Source: NCED01 sp035493955 (lineage in GTDB: Bacteria; Pseudomonadota; Alphaproteobacteria; Caulobacterales; Caulobacteraceae). Taken from it: a stretch of DNA of 64,000 bases. Numbering within the stretch: the stretch's first letter is position 1; the number at the start of each line of letters is the position of its first letter. Shown piece by piece: positions 36,087 to 44,458 of this stretch. The position numbers and the translations under genes are program-made. The stretch is taken from contig DATJHI010000004.1 of assembly GCA_035493955.1 (NCBI GenBank), positions 133,988-197,987 on the forward strand, read 5' to 3'. The notes below the pieces were generated by a model, which was not told where the DNA came from, ran no database searches, and was given only the letters and a program-made list of their open reading frames with translations.

Positions 36087-36578
36087 AATGTCATCCCTGC
36101 ACAACCCAATAAAAAAGGGCGGCCATTCGCCCTGCCAATGGCTGCGCTCTGTTGGACCAGAATACCTCCCGCCGAGACCGGGCGAAAGCCCCGAAACATG
36201 TCGTAATATAGCGAAATATTTCAACTGGGCATGGTGTCGACAGGGAGTGACATCTGAACTTGGCTTTAATAAATATATTTGTGGGGCTGGTCAGTGCGGG
36301 CATCTTGTCAATTATCGCTGACGGGTATCGGGTATTGGCCCAGCCATTGACGCGTGCCGGCGCACTTTGCAGTGCGCCCCGGCGCCCAACGGGAGGCTTT
36401 GAGTTACGAGCGCGAAGCGAGACCTTTGCGGGACGTCCACCGGCGGTGAACTCGCCACGCAAACATGGCGATATCTCTTGACCGACTCGAGGCCTCGCAA
36501 GCCCCTTGACACCGGGCTTGCCGACCAGAATTTGGCGGCCGGGATCTATCAAGCAATAATCATAGGGAACGACTGAAA
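36087..36578. other. Divergent intergenic region, response regulator and double-hydrolase gene
   Basis: 492 bases without a convincing gene. Two AT-rich patches (36200-36235 and 36262-36285) are candidates for promoters in the two directions; the rest is GC-normal. A short frame at 36260-36481 lacks a ribosome site and family resemblance. No inverted repeat longer than six bases was noticed. Confidence 0.4.
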
Positions 36579-38666
36579 ATGAATGCTTTCGGCAAGACGA
36601 TCCTAGGCGTTGTTCCGCCGTCGCGCGGCAGGACGATGGCGCTCGGCGTAGGCCGCGCCGCGGCGACGGCCGCAGTGCTGCTGGCCCTCGCAGGCTTCCA
36701 GCCGGGCGTGGCCCGCGCCGCCGATGCCCCGCTCCTGCGGACCAACCAGGTCTCCGTCGGCGGCGGGATGCACGGGGCGAACCGTCCCTATTCCTATTAT
36801 GTGGGGTCCAAGGCCAATCGCCAGGGCTACAACATGGTGGTCTACGCCTTCCACGACAACGGGCAGACGGCCGAGGAGTTCGCCCGGACCTCGGGGTGGA
36901 TAAAGCTCGCCGAAGACAACAATTTCGTCGTGGTGTTCCCGGAGGCCGCCAATAAGACCTGGTCGCCGAATGCGAACATGGAAGACGAATATCTGCGGAT
37001 AATGTTCGATCACTCCGGCCGAAACTTCACCACCGGCGAGACTCCTCCGCCCCAAGCCGGCGGCGGACGCGGCGGCGCGGCCCCCGCGGCGGGGCCCGCC
37101 CCCGCCAACGACGAGGGCCCGCGCCCGGCGCCCGCGCGCGGGGTCCCCCAGGTCCGGGCCGGCGCCTGGCAACCTTGGAACTACGTCACCGGCGTGGGCG
37201 CCGGCGCGATCGTCGCCCAACAGTTCGCGATGAGCCACCCGGACTTGGTCGCCGGCGTGGCGACCCTGGACGGCAGGGTCTTCGACTCCAATTACGTCAA
37301 GGGGGCCGAACTGGCCGAAGGGGTCAACGAGAACCAGCGCGGCGAGAAGGCCGCCACGCCCGTGTGGCGGCCTCGCAAGATGGATTTGCCGGTTCCGGCG
37401 TGGCTCTTCACCTCGGGATCGCCCAACCCAGCGGAAGCTCGGCTCGAGGCCTATTGGAAGCGCGCCGATGCGGTCGCTCCGGCGGCCAAGACCCAGAACC
37501 TCGGCGGTTTCCAGACAACGGTCTACACCAGCCCCGCCAACGCGGTGTCGCAGGTCCGCGCCACCGTGGCGCCGGCCGGCGCCAAGTACGATCCGGCCAT
37601 GACCTCGGCGATCTGGAACTTCTTCAGCCATGAGGCGCGTTGGAGCGACTCGCCCACCGGCACGCTCGGGACGATGCTGCCCGAGGCCGACGTCAACAAG
37701 ATGTTCGACGTACGCAGTGAGGTCGTCGGCGACCGCACCTACAAATATTACGTCAAGACGCCCTCGACCTACCGCAAGGGCGGTCAGTCGCTGCCTCTGG
37801 TCATCTCCCTGCACGGGGCGGGCTTCCCCGCATGGATGTACCTGAGCCAGATCAAGATGCACGAGGTCGGGGAGAAGGAAGGCTTCATCACCGCCTATCT
37901 AAACGGTCAGCAGAACCGTTGGGACTTCACCCAGCCGGAGGGCCCGGACGCCAAGGCGATCGAGCAACTGATCAACGAGATGGCGACCAACTACGGCGTC
38001 GACCGGTCGCGGGTCTATCTGCAGGGCTTCTCCTTCGGCAGCGGCATGACCTATGCCGAGGGGATCACCCACCCGAAGCTGTTCGCGGCGGTTTCGCCCA
38101 ACAGCGGCATCGGCGACATGACCCCGGCGGTGCTCGCCTGGCCCGCCGCCGACCTGAAGACCAAGGGCGACACCCGTATCCCGATGATGGTCGTCTATGG
38201 CGGCGTTGACGGGGGCGGCAGCACCGACGGCCTGATCCCGGCGGTGGGCGTGATCAGGACCGCTGTCGACTACATGAAGGCCTATAACAAGATCACCACC
38301 CCGGACCGGATTGAGCGCTTCAACAGCCCCAATTCGGCGCCCTACGACCTCCTGGTCCCCGGCGCCCGGACGTCGGTGAGCGGGGTCGATGCGCACTACA
38401 AGGGCGGGCGCTTCAAGCACTACGACTACTTCAGCGCCGACGCCAAGCCTCTGCCCCTGTTCAGCCTGGTGTGGGTCACCGACATGCCCCACGGTACCGA
38501 TCCTCGGCAGGCGCAGATGATCTGGGACTACTTCAAGCAATGGCGCCGGAACGCCGACGGGACCGTGACCTACACCGCGGCCCCGGCTGCGGCCGCAACC
38601 AAGGCCGTGGCCGCCAAGACGACCGCGACCAAGACGACTGTGACCAAGACCGTCGCCGCTAAATAG
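36579..38666 (+). CDS. Exported double alpha/beta-hydrolase protein (PHB depolymerase-like), first domain degenerate
   Basis: A 695-residue exported protein. Signal/anchor region about 20-48. Two esterase-like (PHB depolymerase/feruloyl esterase family) units follow. In the first (about 58-350) the nucleophile elbow reads GVGAG (205-209), so the Ser is gone, and a Pro/Ala/Gly-rich insert occupies about 155-190. In the second (about 355-655) the elbow is GFSFG with S485, and DMPHGTDP near 633 may give the triad His. The C terminus ends in about 30 Ala/Lys/Thr residues. Likely a secreted esterase that cleaves esters of the island's substrate or a polymer; the first unit may bind substrate. A strong terminator follows. 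Confidence 0.78.
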   Translation: MNAFGKTILGVVPPSRGRTMALGVGRAAATAAVLLALAGFQPGVARAADAPLLRTNQVSVGGGMHGANRPYSYYVGSKANRQGYNMVVYAFHDNGQTAEEFARTSGWIKLAEDNNFVVVFPEAANKTWSPNANMEDEYLRIMFDHSGRNFTTGETPPPQAGGGRGGAAPAAGPAPANDEGPRPAPARGVPQVRAGAWQPWNYVTGVGAGAIVAQQFAMSHPDLVAGVATLDGRVFDSNYVKGAELAEGVNENQRGEKAATPVWRPRKMDLPVPAWLFTSGSPNPAEARLEAYWKRADAVAPAAKTQNLGGFQTTVYTSPANAVSQVRATVAPAGAKYDPAMTSAIWNFFSHEARWSDSPTGTLGTMLPEADVNKMFDVRSEVVGDRTYKYYVKTPSTYRKGGQSLPLVISLHGAGFPAWMYLSQIKMHEVGEKEGFITAYLNGQQNRWDFTQPEGPDAKAIEQLINEMATNYGVDRSRVYLQGFSFGSGMTYAEGITHPKLFAAVSPNSGIGDMTPAVLAWPAADLKTKGDTRIPMMVVYGGVDGGGSTDGLIPAVGVIRTAVDYMKAYNKITTPDRIERFNSPNSAPYDLLVPGARTSVSGVDAHYKGGRFKHYDYFSADAKPLPLFSLVWVTDMPHGTDPRQAQMIWDYFKQWRRNADGTVTYTAAPAAAATKAVAAKTTATKTTVTKTVAAK

Positions 38667-38980
38667 ACGGTGGGGTCAGGGGCCGCAGCGGCGACGGACG
38701 CCGCTGCGGCCTTTTTTTGCGCTTAGGCTCGGTCGCCGGACGATCGCGATGTCGAAACGTGCCGGCGGCCGGCGCGGTGTGGCGGGAGGCCGCAGTCCAC
38801 GACGCGCGGGTTAGCAGAGAAATCTATTCATCGACGACCGTCCCTGGGGTAAGCCGTGCGGCGGACTGGGGACCAACCCAACCGTAGACCGGAGCCGTCC
38901 GCAGAGGCATGGCCCGGATCTTTTGGATCAGGCGGCGCACGGCAATGGTCGCGCCTGCTTCAGCTTTCCAAGGTGGAACT
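38667..38980. other. Intergenic region before the exported-protein pair
   Basis: 314 bases. The first 50 hold the terminator at 38681-38718; the remainder should contain the promoter for the pair 38981-40136, but I see no clear -35/-10 boxes. The Shine-Dalgarno AGGTGGA lies at 38971-38977. Confidence 0.4.
38681..38718 (+). terminator. Strong Rho-independent terminator
   Basis: A perfect 12-base stem, GGCCGCAGCGGC (38681-38692) with GCCGCTGCGGCC (38700-38711), a 7-base loop and seven Ts (38712-38718). It lies 15 bases after the stop of the double-hydrolase gene and ends that transcript. Confidence 0.93.
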
Positions 38981-39700
38981 ATGAAGTCGCTTGTCATCGC
39001 CGCTATCGCCGTCTCGGGAATAGGGGGCGTGGCGCCGCCGGCTCATGCCGCGGCCCCGCCGGCCAGGCCAGCCGCCTTTGGTCCTCGCGACATTACCGGG
39101 GTCTGGATGCAGACTGGGCGGCCGCAGCAGATCACCTATCCCCTCACGCCGGAGTATCAGGCGATCCTTGCGAAGAAGCTGGCGGACATAGCGGCGGGCA
39201 AACCGGCCGAGGCCAACCCTTGCGTGCCAGGCCCCCTGGTGCGGATGATGACCCTGCCGGTCGCCCCCCTGGAAATCGCCCGGGTCAGCGACGACCGGTT
39301 CGTCGTCACCAAGGAAAACCAGTCGATCTATCGAATCTACCTCAACCGGGGGCACAAGTCCCCGGAGGACCTCACCCAGGGTCTGTACGGCGACGCCGTC
39401 GGCCACTGGGAAGGCGACACCCTGGTCGTGGACACCATCGGTCTGGGCGGCAGCACCGAGATCGAGGGCCGCACCCCCCACTCGGACGCCATGCACGTGA
39501 TCCAGCGTTTCCGCCGCATCTCGGCCGACACGCTCGAGAACAGGATGACGATCGACGACCCCAAGGCCTTCACCCATCCGGTCGAGGTCACGGCGACCTA
39601 CACCGCCCATCCCGATTGGGAATTGGGCGAGTTCTTCTGCACCAATGAGCGGATGGTGGTTGGTCCGGACGGCAACGCCGTCATATTGCCGGCAAATTGA
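38981..39700 (+). CDS. Exported protein of unknown function, GHWEGDTLV family (copy 1)
   Basis: A 239-residue exported protein with a signal peptide (about 1-22, ending HAAA). The mature part starts DITGVWMQ and carries GDAVGHWEGDTLVVDTIGLGG (about 150-170), PHSDAMHVIQRFRR and a final FFCTNERM. Proteins with this GHWEGDTLVVDT core are numerous in Acidobacteria and sphingomonads, always exported and without known function; a beta-rich, lipocalin-like fold is my guess. A paralogue lies at 60959-61699. Both copies are followed, after 42-43 bases, by a DUF6152-like gene, so the pair is a conserved unit. The ATG at 38981 starts the signal and has a good ribosome site. Confidence 0.8.
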   Translation: MKSLVIAAIAVSGIGGVAPPAHAAAPPARPAAFGPRDITGVWMQTGRPQQITYPLTPEYQAILAKKLADIAAGKPAEANPCVPGPLVRMMTLPVAPLEIARVSDDRFVVTKENQSIYRIYLNRGHKSPEDLTQGLYGDAVGHWEGDTLVVDTIGLGGSTEIEGRTPHSDAMHVIQRFRRISADTLENRMTIDDPKAFTHPVEVTATYTAHPDWELGEFFCTNERMVVGPDGNAVILPAN

Positions 39701-39743
39701 CCAGCCCTGCTGGTCTTCCTATGTCTTGCTGAGAGGTAGTCCC

Positions 39744-40136
39744 ATGAAGCGCCTGATCCTGGCCCCTGTCGTCCTGGCCGCCGCCGCGCTCTTCGCCGCT
39801 TCGGCCCTCGCCCATCATTCGGCGGCGATGTTCGACACCAAGACCGTCGTGATCCCGAACGCCGTGGTGAAGGAATTCCAGTGGACCAATCCCCACGCCT
39901 GGCTGCAGGTCATGGTCCCGACGGCGACGGGAACCGAAGAATGGTCCCTGGAGATGGTCGCCCTCGTCGGCCTGGAGCGGGCGGGCTGGAAACACGGCAC
40001 CCTAAATCCCGGCGACAAGGTCAAGGTGCAGATCAATCCGATGCGCGATGGCACCAAGGGCGGTCGCCTGCTCGACATCACCCTGCCGGACGGCCGGGTG
40101 TTGAGCGGTCAGGCCCGGCCGGTGGGAGGCTACTGA
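39744..40136 (+). CDS. DUF6152-like small exported protein (copy 1)
   Basis: A 130-residue exported protein. The signal peptide ends ASALA at about residue 23, leaving HHSAAMFD as the mature N terminus, so two histidines lie right at the processed end. Other marks: VKEFQWTNPHAWLQV (about 39-53) and PGDKVKVQINPMRDGTKGG (about 90-108). These match the DUF6152 family, of unknown function. Three copies are in this window (also 54733 and 61742). An exposed N-terminal His pair plus a conserved Asn-Pro-His could bind copper; that is inference. Linked with the GHWEGDTLV-type gene upstream. Confidence 0.82.
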   Translation: MKRLILAPVVLAAAALFAASALAHHSAAMFDTKTVVIPNAVVKEFQWTNPHAWLQVMVPTATGTEEWSLEMVALVGLERAGWKHGTLNPGDKVKVQINPMRDGTKGGRLLDITLPDGRVLSGQARPVGGY

Positions 40137-40158
40137 GCCGCGGCCTGGCCGCGGCTGA

Positions 40159-40626
40159 TCAATCCCCCGATTGAGAGGCCGTGCAGCGCATGGCCGCGAC
40201 CTCAAGCCGGTGCAGCATGGCGACCAGTGTCGCGATCTCTTCCCGGCTGAAGTCGGCGAAGATGGCGTCTTCCAGCGCCAGGGCCTTGGGCGCCACCTGT
40301 TCGTAAAGGGCTCGTCCCGCGGCGGTGAGCGAGAGCAGGTGCGACCGCTTGTCGTCCGCGTTCGGCGCGCGTTTGACCAGACCCCGTTCGACCAGGGCGA
40401 TTGCGGCCCGGCTGACCGTGACCTTATCCATGCGCGTGGCCCCGCACAGCCCGAACTGGCTGATGCTGCCGTGCTCCGCCAGGACCGTGACCAGACGCCA
40501 TTCGGGGACGTTCAAACCGAACAGGGAGCGATAGGCGCTCGCGATCACGTCGCTCACCATGTTAGAAGTGATGGACAGGCGATAGGGCACGAAGTCGTCA
40601 AGACGCAGGGTCCGGGTTCTTGTCAT
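40159..40626 (-). CDS. MarR-family regulator of the homogentisate operon
   Basis: A 155-residue MarR regulator. A winged helix spans about 35-110 (EWRLVTVLAEHG, DKVTVSRAAIALVERGLVKR, DDKRSHLLSLTAAGRALYE), flanked by dimerisation helices. It is divergent from hpd, and the shared 138-base region contains two copies of an 18-base palindrome overlapping the promoter boxes, so it most likely represses hpd-hmgA-fahA and perhaps itself, relieved by an aromatic intermediate, as in other HmgR/HpdR-like systems. The ATG at 40626 is the natural domain start; longer frames would run through the operators. Confidence 0.88.
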   Translation of the reverse strand: MTRTRTLRLDDFVPYRLSITSNMVSDVIASAYRSLFGLNVPEWRLVTVLAEHGSISQFGLCGATRMDKVTVSRAAIALVERGLVKRAPNADDKRSHLLSLTAAGRALYEQVAPKALALEDAIFADFSREEIATLVAMLHRLEVAAMRCTASQSGD

Positions 40627-40696
40627 GCCGCCTCGCTCTCGAGCTGCCGGAAGCGGCAAAGAGGCCTGACGCCGACGCTTTCGTCCAGAGGCAAAG

Positions 40697-40714
40697 AGGT
40701 ATCGATTGACACCA
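40697..40714. promoter_or_regulatory. Candidate MarR operator, degenerate copy overlapping the -35 box
   Basis: AGGTATCGATTGACACCA agrees with the perfect palindrome at 40730-40747 at 12 of 18 positions, and lies 33 bases upstream of it, about three helical turns. It covers the putative -35 hexamer TTGACA (40706-40711). Confidence 0.6.
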
Positions 40715-40735
40715 GTTTGGCCGCGAGAGTAGTAT
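40706..40735 (+). promoter_or_regulatory. Putative promoter of hpd-hmgA-fahA
   Basis: TTGACA (40706-40711), an 18-base spacer and TAGTAT (40730-40735) fit a sigma-70 type promoter 30 bases before the hpd ATG. Both boxes lie inside the palindromic operator copies, as expected for repression by blocking polymerase. Confidence 0.55.
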
Positions 40736-40747
40736 CGTTCGATACTA
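40730..40747. promoter_or_regulatory. Candidate MarR operator, perfect palindrome
   Basis: TAGTATCG-TT-CGATACTA: 8-base arms with a 2-base centre, symmetrical throughout except for the centre. It overlaps the -10 box of the hpd promoter and lies between hpd and the divergent marR-type gene. Size and symmetry are typical for MarR dimers. Confidence 0.75.
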
Positions 40748-40764
40748 ATTGAAGGGTTCCGAAG

Positions 40765-41811
40765 ATGGTCGCCAGCGCAGAAAATCCCCTCGGCCTCGAT
40801 GGTTTCGCCTTTGTCGAATTCACCTCGCCTGACCCGAAGGCGATGGCCGAACAATTCGAGCAACTCGGCTTCGTGGCCGCCGCGCGCCGGCCTGAGCGGG
40901 GGCTGACCCTGTACCGCCAGGGACGGATAAACGTGCTGCTCAACGCGGGTCCGGGACAGGCCGCGGCCTTCCGTGAGGCGCATGGCCCGTCCGCGAACGG
41001 ATTGGCCTTCCGGGTGGCCAACGCGAAAGAAGCCTTTGCGACGTCGCTGGAGCGCGGCGCCGTGGCGGCGGACGCCGAGGCCAGCGCCCTCGAGGACGCC
41101 AAGGTGATCGAGGGCATCGGCGGATCCCTGCTCTATCTGGTGGACGCCGATCCGTTCGCCGATTGGGAAGAGGTTCCCGGCTGGCGCGAGGCGGCGGCCA
41201 AGAACAGTGTCGGGCTAGATCTGCTCGATCACCTGACCCACAACGTGCGTCGCGGCGAGATGCGCACCTGGTCGGGCTTCTACAGCCGGCTGTTCGGCTT
41301 CGAGGAGCAGAAGTACTTCGACATCAAGGGGCAGGCGACCGGCCTGTTCAGCCAGGCGATGATCGCGCCTGACGGGGCGATCCGCATTCCCCTGAACGAA
41401 AGCCAAGACGACACCAGCCAGATCGAAGAGTTCCTTCGCGAGTATAATGGCGAGGGCATCCAGCACCTGGCTTTCTCGACCAACAATATCTTTGAAACGG
41501 TCGAGAAGCTCCGCGAGCGCGGCGTGCGTCTCCAGGACACCATCGAGACCTACTACGATCTGGTCGACAAGCGCGTGCCGGGGCACGGCGAGGACCTTGA
41601 GCGGCTGAAGAAGAACCGGATCCTGATCGACGGATCGACGGGCGAGGAGGGCATCCTCCTGCAGATCTTCACCGAGAACGTGTTCGGCCCGATCTTCTTC
41701 GAGATCATCCAGCGCAAGGGGAACGAAGGGTTCGGCAACGGCAATTTCCAGGCGCTGTTCGAGTCCATCGAGCTTGATCAAATCCGCCGCGGGGTCATTA
41801 AGGTCGCCTAA
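40765..41811 (+). CDS. hpd: 4-Hydroxyphenylpyruvate dioxygenase
   Basis: A 348-residue cytosolic Fe(II) enzyme that turns 4-hydroxyphenylpyruvate into homogentisate, the entry step of this tyrosine catabolic operon. Two VOC-type domains: about 10-135 and 150-340. The iron ligands are H156 (LLDHLTHNV), H234 (IQHLAFSTN) and E313 (FFEIIQRKG), and the C-terminal helix motif EGFGNGNFQALFESIE, which gates the active site, is intact. Length is usual for bacterial HPPD. First gene of hpd-hmgA-fahA-Rieske, under the palindromic operators upstream. Confidence 0.96.
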   Translation: MVASAENPLGLDGFAFVEFTSPDPKAMAEQFEQLGFVAAARRPERGLTLYRQGRINVLLNAGPGQAAAFREAHGPSANGLAFRVANAKEAFATSLERGAVAADAEASALEDAKVIEGIGGSLLYLVDADPFADWEEVPGWREAAAKNSVGLDLLDHLTHNVRRGEMRTWSGFYSRLFGFEEQKYFDIKGQATGLFSQAMIAPDGAIRIPLNESQDDTSQIEEFLREYNGEGIQHLAFSTNNIFETVEKLRERGVRLQDTIETYYDLVDKRVPGHGEDLERLKKNRILIDGSTGEEGILLQIFTENVFGPIFFEIIQRKGNEGFGNGNFQALFESIELDQIRRGVIKVA

Positions 41812-41828
41812 GGGCGAGGAGAGAAGCG

Positions 41829-43163
41829 ATGACCGTTCACGAAAGATTTGGCGCGGCCAAGGGCGCGGAGGCCGCGGGTTCCCGTCAGACAGGTTTCGGC
41901 AGCTATTTCGAAACCGAGGCCGTCCCGGGCGCTCTGCCCGTCGGCAGGAACTCGCCGCAGAAGGTTCCGTACGGCCTCTACGCCGAACAGCTTTCTGGCA
42001 CGGCCTTCACCGCGCCCCGCACGGAAAACAAGCGTTCCTGGCTCTATCGTCTTCGGCCCAGCGCCAGCCATACGCCCTATTCGCCCTATGGCGGCGGCCT
42101 GCTGGTCCGCTCGGCCCCGTTCGACGAGGTTCCTCCGGCTCCCAACCGGCTACGCTGGGATCCCCTGCCGATGCCGACGACGACCGTCGATTTCGTCGAC
42201 GGTCTGGTCACCTACGGCGGCAACGGCGACGTCAGCGTCTCCGCGGGGATGGCCATCCATCTGTTCGCCGCCAACCAGGACATGACCGGCCGGGTGTTCT
42301 TCTCGGCTGACGGCGAACTCCTGATCGTGGCCGAGCAGGGGCGCCTGCGGCTCAGGACGGAGATGGGGCTCATCGATATCGAGCCGCAGCAGATCGCGGT
42401 CATTCCCCGGGGCGTGCGTTTCTCCGTCGCTCTGCCCGACGGGGCCGCGCGCGGCTACATCTGCGAGAACTATGGCGCGCTGTTCCGCCTGCCCGAGCTT
42501 GGCCCCATCGGCTCCAACGGCCTGGCCAATCCGCGCGACTTCGAGACGCCGCGGGCCTGGTTCGAGGACCGCGACGAGCCCACCGAAGTGATCCAGAAGT
42601 TCCAGGGTCGGCTCTGGACCACCACCCTCGATTATTCCCCGCTGGACGTGGTCGCCTGGCACGGGAACCTGGCCCCCTACACCTACGACCTGCGCCGCTT
42701 CAATGTGATCAACACGGTCAGCTTCGACCATCCGGATCCGTCGATCTTCACGGTGCTGACGTCCCCGTCCCACAGCCCCGGGACCGCCAACTGCGACTTC
42801 GTGATCTTCCCGCCGCGCTGGATGGTGGGCGAAGACACCTTCCGTCCGCCCTGGTTCCACCGCAACGTGATGAGCGAGTTCATGGGCCTGATCTGCGGCC
42901 TCTATGACGCCAAGGAGGGCGGCTTCACCCCCGGCGGCGCCTCGCTCCACAACCAGATGACCGGCCACGGCCCCGATCACGCCAGTTACGAAAAGGCGAT
43001 CGCCGCGGAGCTGAAACCGCACCGGATCGCCGACACCATGGCCTTCATGTTCGAAAGCCAGTGGGTTATACGGCCGACCCGCTGGGCGGTGGAGACGCCG
43101 CTCGCCCAACCAGACTACGACGACGTGTGGCGTGGTTTCCGAAAGGCCGAGCTTCCTGGATGA
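41829..43163 (+). CDS. hmgA: Homogentisate 1,2-dioxygenase
   Basis: A 444-residue iron enzyme that opens the homogentisate ring to maleylacetoacetate. Family marks: YGLYAEQLSGTAFTAPR near the start (about 51-67), and the metal site H344, E350 (HRNVMSE) and H380 (TGHGPD). Begins 17 bases after hpd; the stop overlaps the fahA start (ATGA). Length matches the family. Confidence 0.96.
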   Translation: MTVHERFGAAKGAEAAGSRQTGFGSYFETEAVPGALPVGRNSPQKVPYGLYAEQLSGTAFTAPRTENKRSWLYRLRPSASHTPYSPYGGGLLVRSAPFDEVPPAPNRLRWDPLPMPTTTVDFVDGLVTYGGNGDVSVSAGMAIHLFAANQDMTGRVFFSADGELLIVAEQGRLRLRTEMGLIDIEPQQIAVIPRGVRFSVALPDGAARGYICENYGALFRLPELGPIGSNGLANPRDFETPRAWFEDRDEPTEVIQKFQGRLWTTTLDYSPLDVVAWHGNLAPYTYDLRRFNVINTVSFDHPDPSIFTVLTSPSHSPGTANCDFVIFPPRWMVGEDTFRPPWFHRNVMSEFMGLICGLYDAKEGGFTPGGASLHNQMTGHGPDHASYEKAIAAELKPHRIADTMAFMFESQWVIRPTRWAVETPLAQPDYDDVWRGFRKAELPG

Positions 43164-44458
43164 GTTTTCCCGTAGACGAGACCCACGACCCCTCGCGGAC
43201 GAGCTGGGTAGAGAGCGCCAACGGTCACGCTGACTTCCCGGTCCAGAACCTTCCCTTGGGCGTCTTCTCGCCGGCGGCGGGCGATCGGCGGATAGGAACC
43301 GCGATCGGCGACTCCATCCTCGACCTCAGGGCCGCGAGCCAGGCCGGTCTGCTGCCGGAGACGGTGGAGAAGGCGTTGGCCCAGCCGACGCTGAATAGCT
43401 TGTTCGACGCCTCGAAGGCGGATCGCCTGGCGCTCCGCCGCCGGCTGTCGGCCCTGCTGTCCGACAAGGCGAACCAGGGCAAGGTGGAGTCCCATCTCCA
43501 TCAGGCGCAGGCCTGCACCCTGCACCTGCCTGCCACGATCGGCGACTACACGGACTTCTACGTCGGCATTCACCACGCCACCAACGTCGGGCGTCTGTTC
43601 CGGCCCGACAACCCGTTGCTTCCCAACTACAAGTACGTGCCGATCGGCTATCACGGACGGGCGTCCTCCATCCGTCCTTCCGGCGTGCCAGTGGTGCGCC
43701 CGAAAGGCCAGACCAAGGCGCCGGACGCCGAGGCGCCCAGCTACGGACCCTCGCGGCGTCTCGACTACGAACTGGAGCTGGGGATCTGGATCGGCTCCGG
43801 CAATGGCTTGGGCGAACCGGTCCCCATCGCCGAGGCGGGCGATCATGTCGCCGGTTTCTGCCTGCTCAACGACTGGTCCGCCCGCGACGTGCAGGCCTGG
43901 GAATACGTGCCCCTGGGGCCGTTCCTCGCCAAGAACTTCCAATCCACCATCTCCACCTGGGTGGTGACCAGCGAGGCCCTGGCGCCGTTCAGGATCGCGC
44001 AGCCGTCCCGGCCGCCGGAGGACCCCCGTCCGCTCGACTATCTATGGAACGATGCGGACCAAGTCAGCGGCGCCCTGGGCATCGACATGACCGTGAGCCT
44101 GCTGACCCAGCGCATGCGGGACGCCGGCCTGCCGGCCTATCGCCTGAGCCAGGGACCGGCTTCCAACATGTACTGGACCGTGGCCCAGATCATCGCCCAC
44201 CACACCTCCAACGGCTGCAATCTCAGTCCAGGCGACCTCCTGGGCACCGGCACCATTTCGGCGCCCCAGCGGGACGGTTACGGCAGTCTGCTGGAAATCA
44301 GCAGGGGAGGGGCCGAGCCCCTGATCCTGCCGAGCGGTGAGACGCGCACCTTTGTCGAAGACGGGGACGAGGTGATCATGACGGGACGGGCCCAGGCGGA
44401 AGGCCGAGTGTCCATCGGCTTCGGGCCATGCCGGGCAGTCGTTCTGCCCGCACGATGA
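43160..44458 (+). CDS. fahA: Fumarylacetoacetase
   Basis: A 432-residue hydrolase that splits fumarylacetoacetate into fumarate and acetoacetate. Marks: FYVGIHHATNVGRLFRP and YHGRASSI (substrate site), the metal acids in ELELGIWIG and LLNDWSARDVQAWEYVPLGPF, and the C-terminal GTISAPQ ... GSLLEIS ... FVEDGDEVIM. The ATG at 43160 overlaps the hmgA stop and starts the usual N-terminal domain. No maleylacetoacetate isomerase gene (a zeta-class glutathione transferase) is in the operon or window; it must be elsewhere, or isomerisation may be non-enzymatic. Confidence 0.95.
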   Translation: MSFPVDETHDPSRTSWVESANGHADFPVQNLPLGVFSPAAGDRRIGTAIGDSILDLRAASQAGLLPETVEKALAQPTLNSLFDASKADRLALRRRLSALLSDKANQGKVESHLHQAQACTLHLPATIGDYTDFYVGIHHATNVGRLFRPDNPLLPNYKYVPIGYHGRASSIRPSGVPVVRPKGQTKAPDAEAPSYGPSRRLDYELELGIWIGSGNGLGEPVPIAEAGDHVAGFCLLNDWSARDVQAWEYVPLGPFLAKNFQSTISTWVVTSEALAPFRIAQPSRPPEDPRPLDYLWNDADQVSGALGIDMTVSLLTQRMRDAGLPAYRLSQGPASNMYWTVAQIIAHHTSNGCNLSPGDLLGTGTISAPQRDGYGSLLEISRGGAEPLILPSGETRTFVEDGDEVIMTGRAQAEGRVSIGFGPCRAVVLPAR

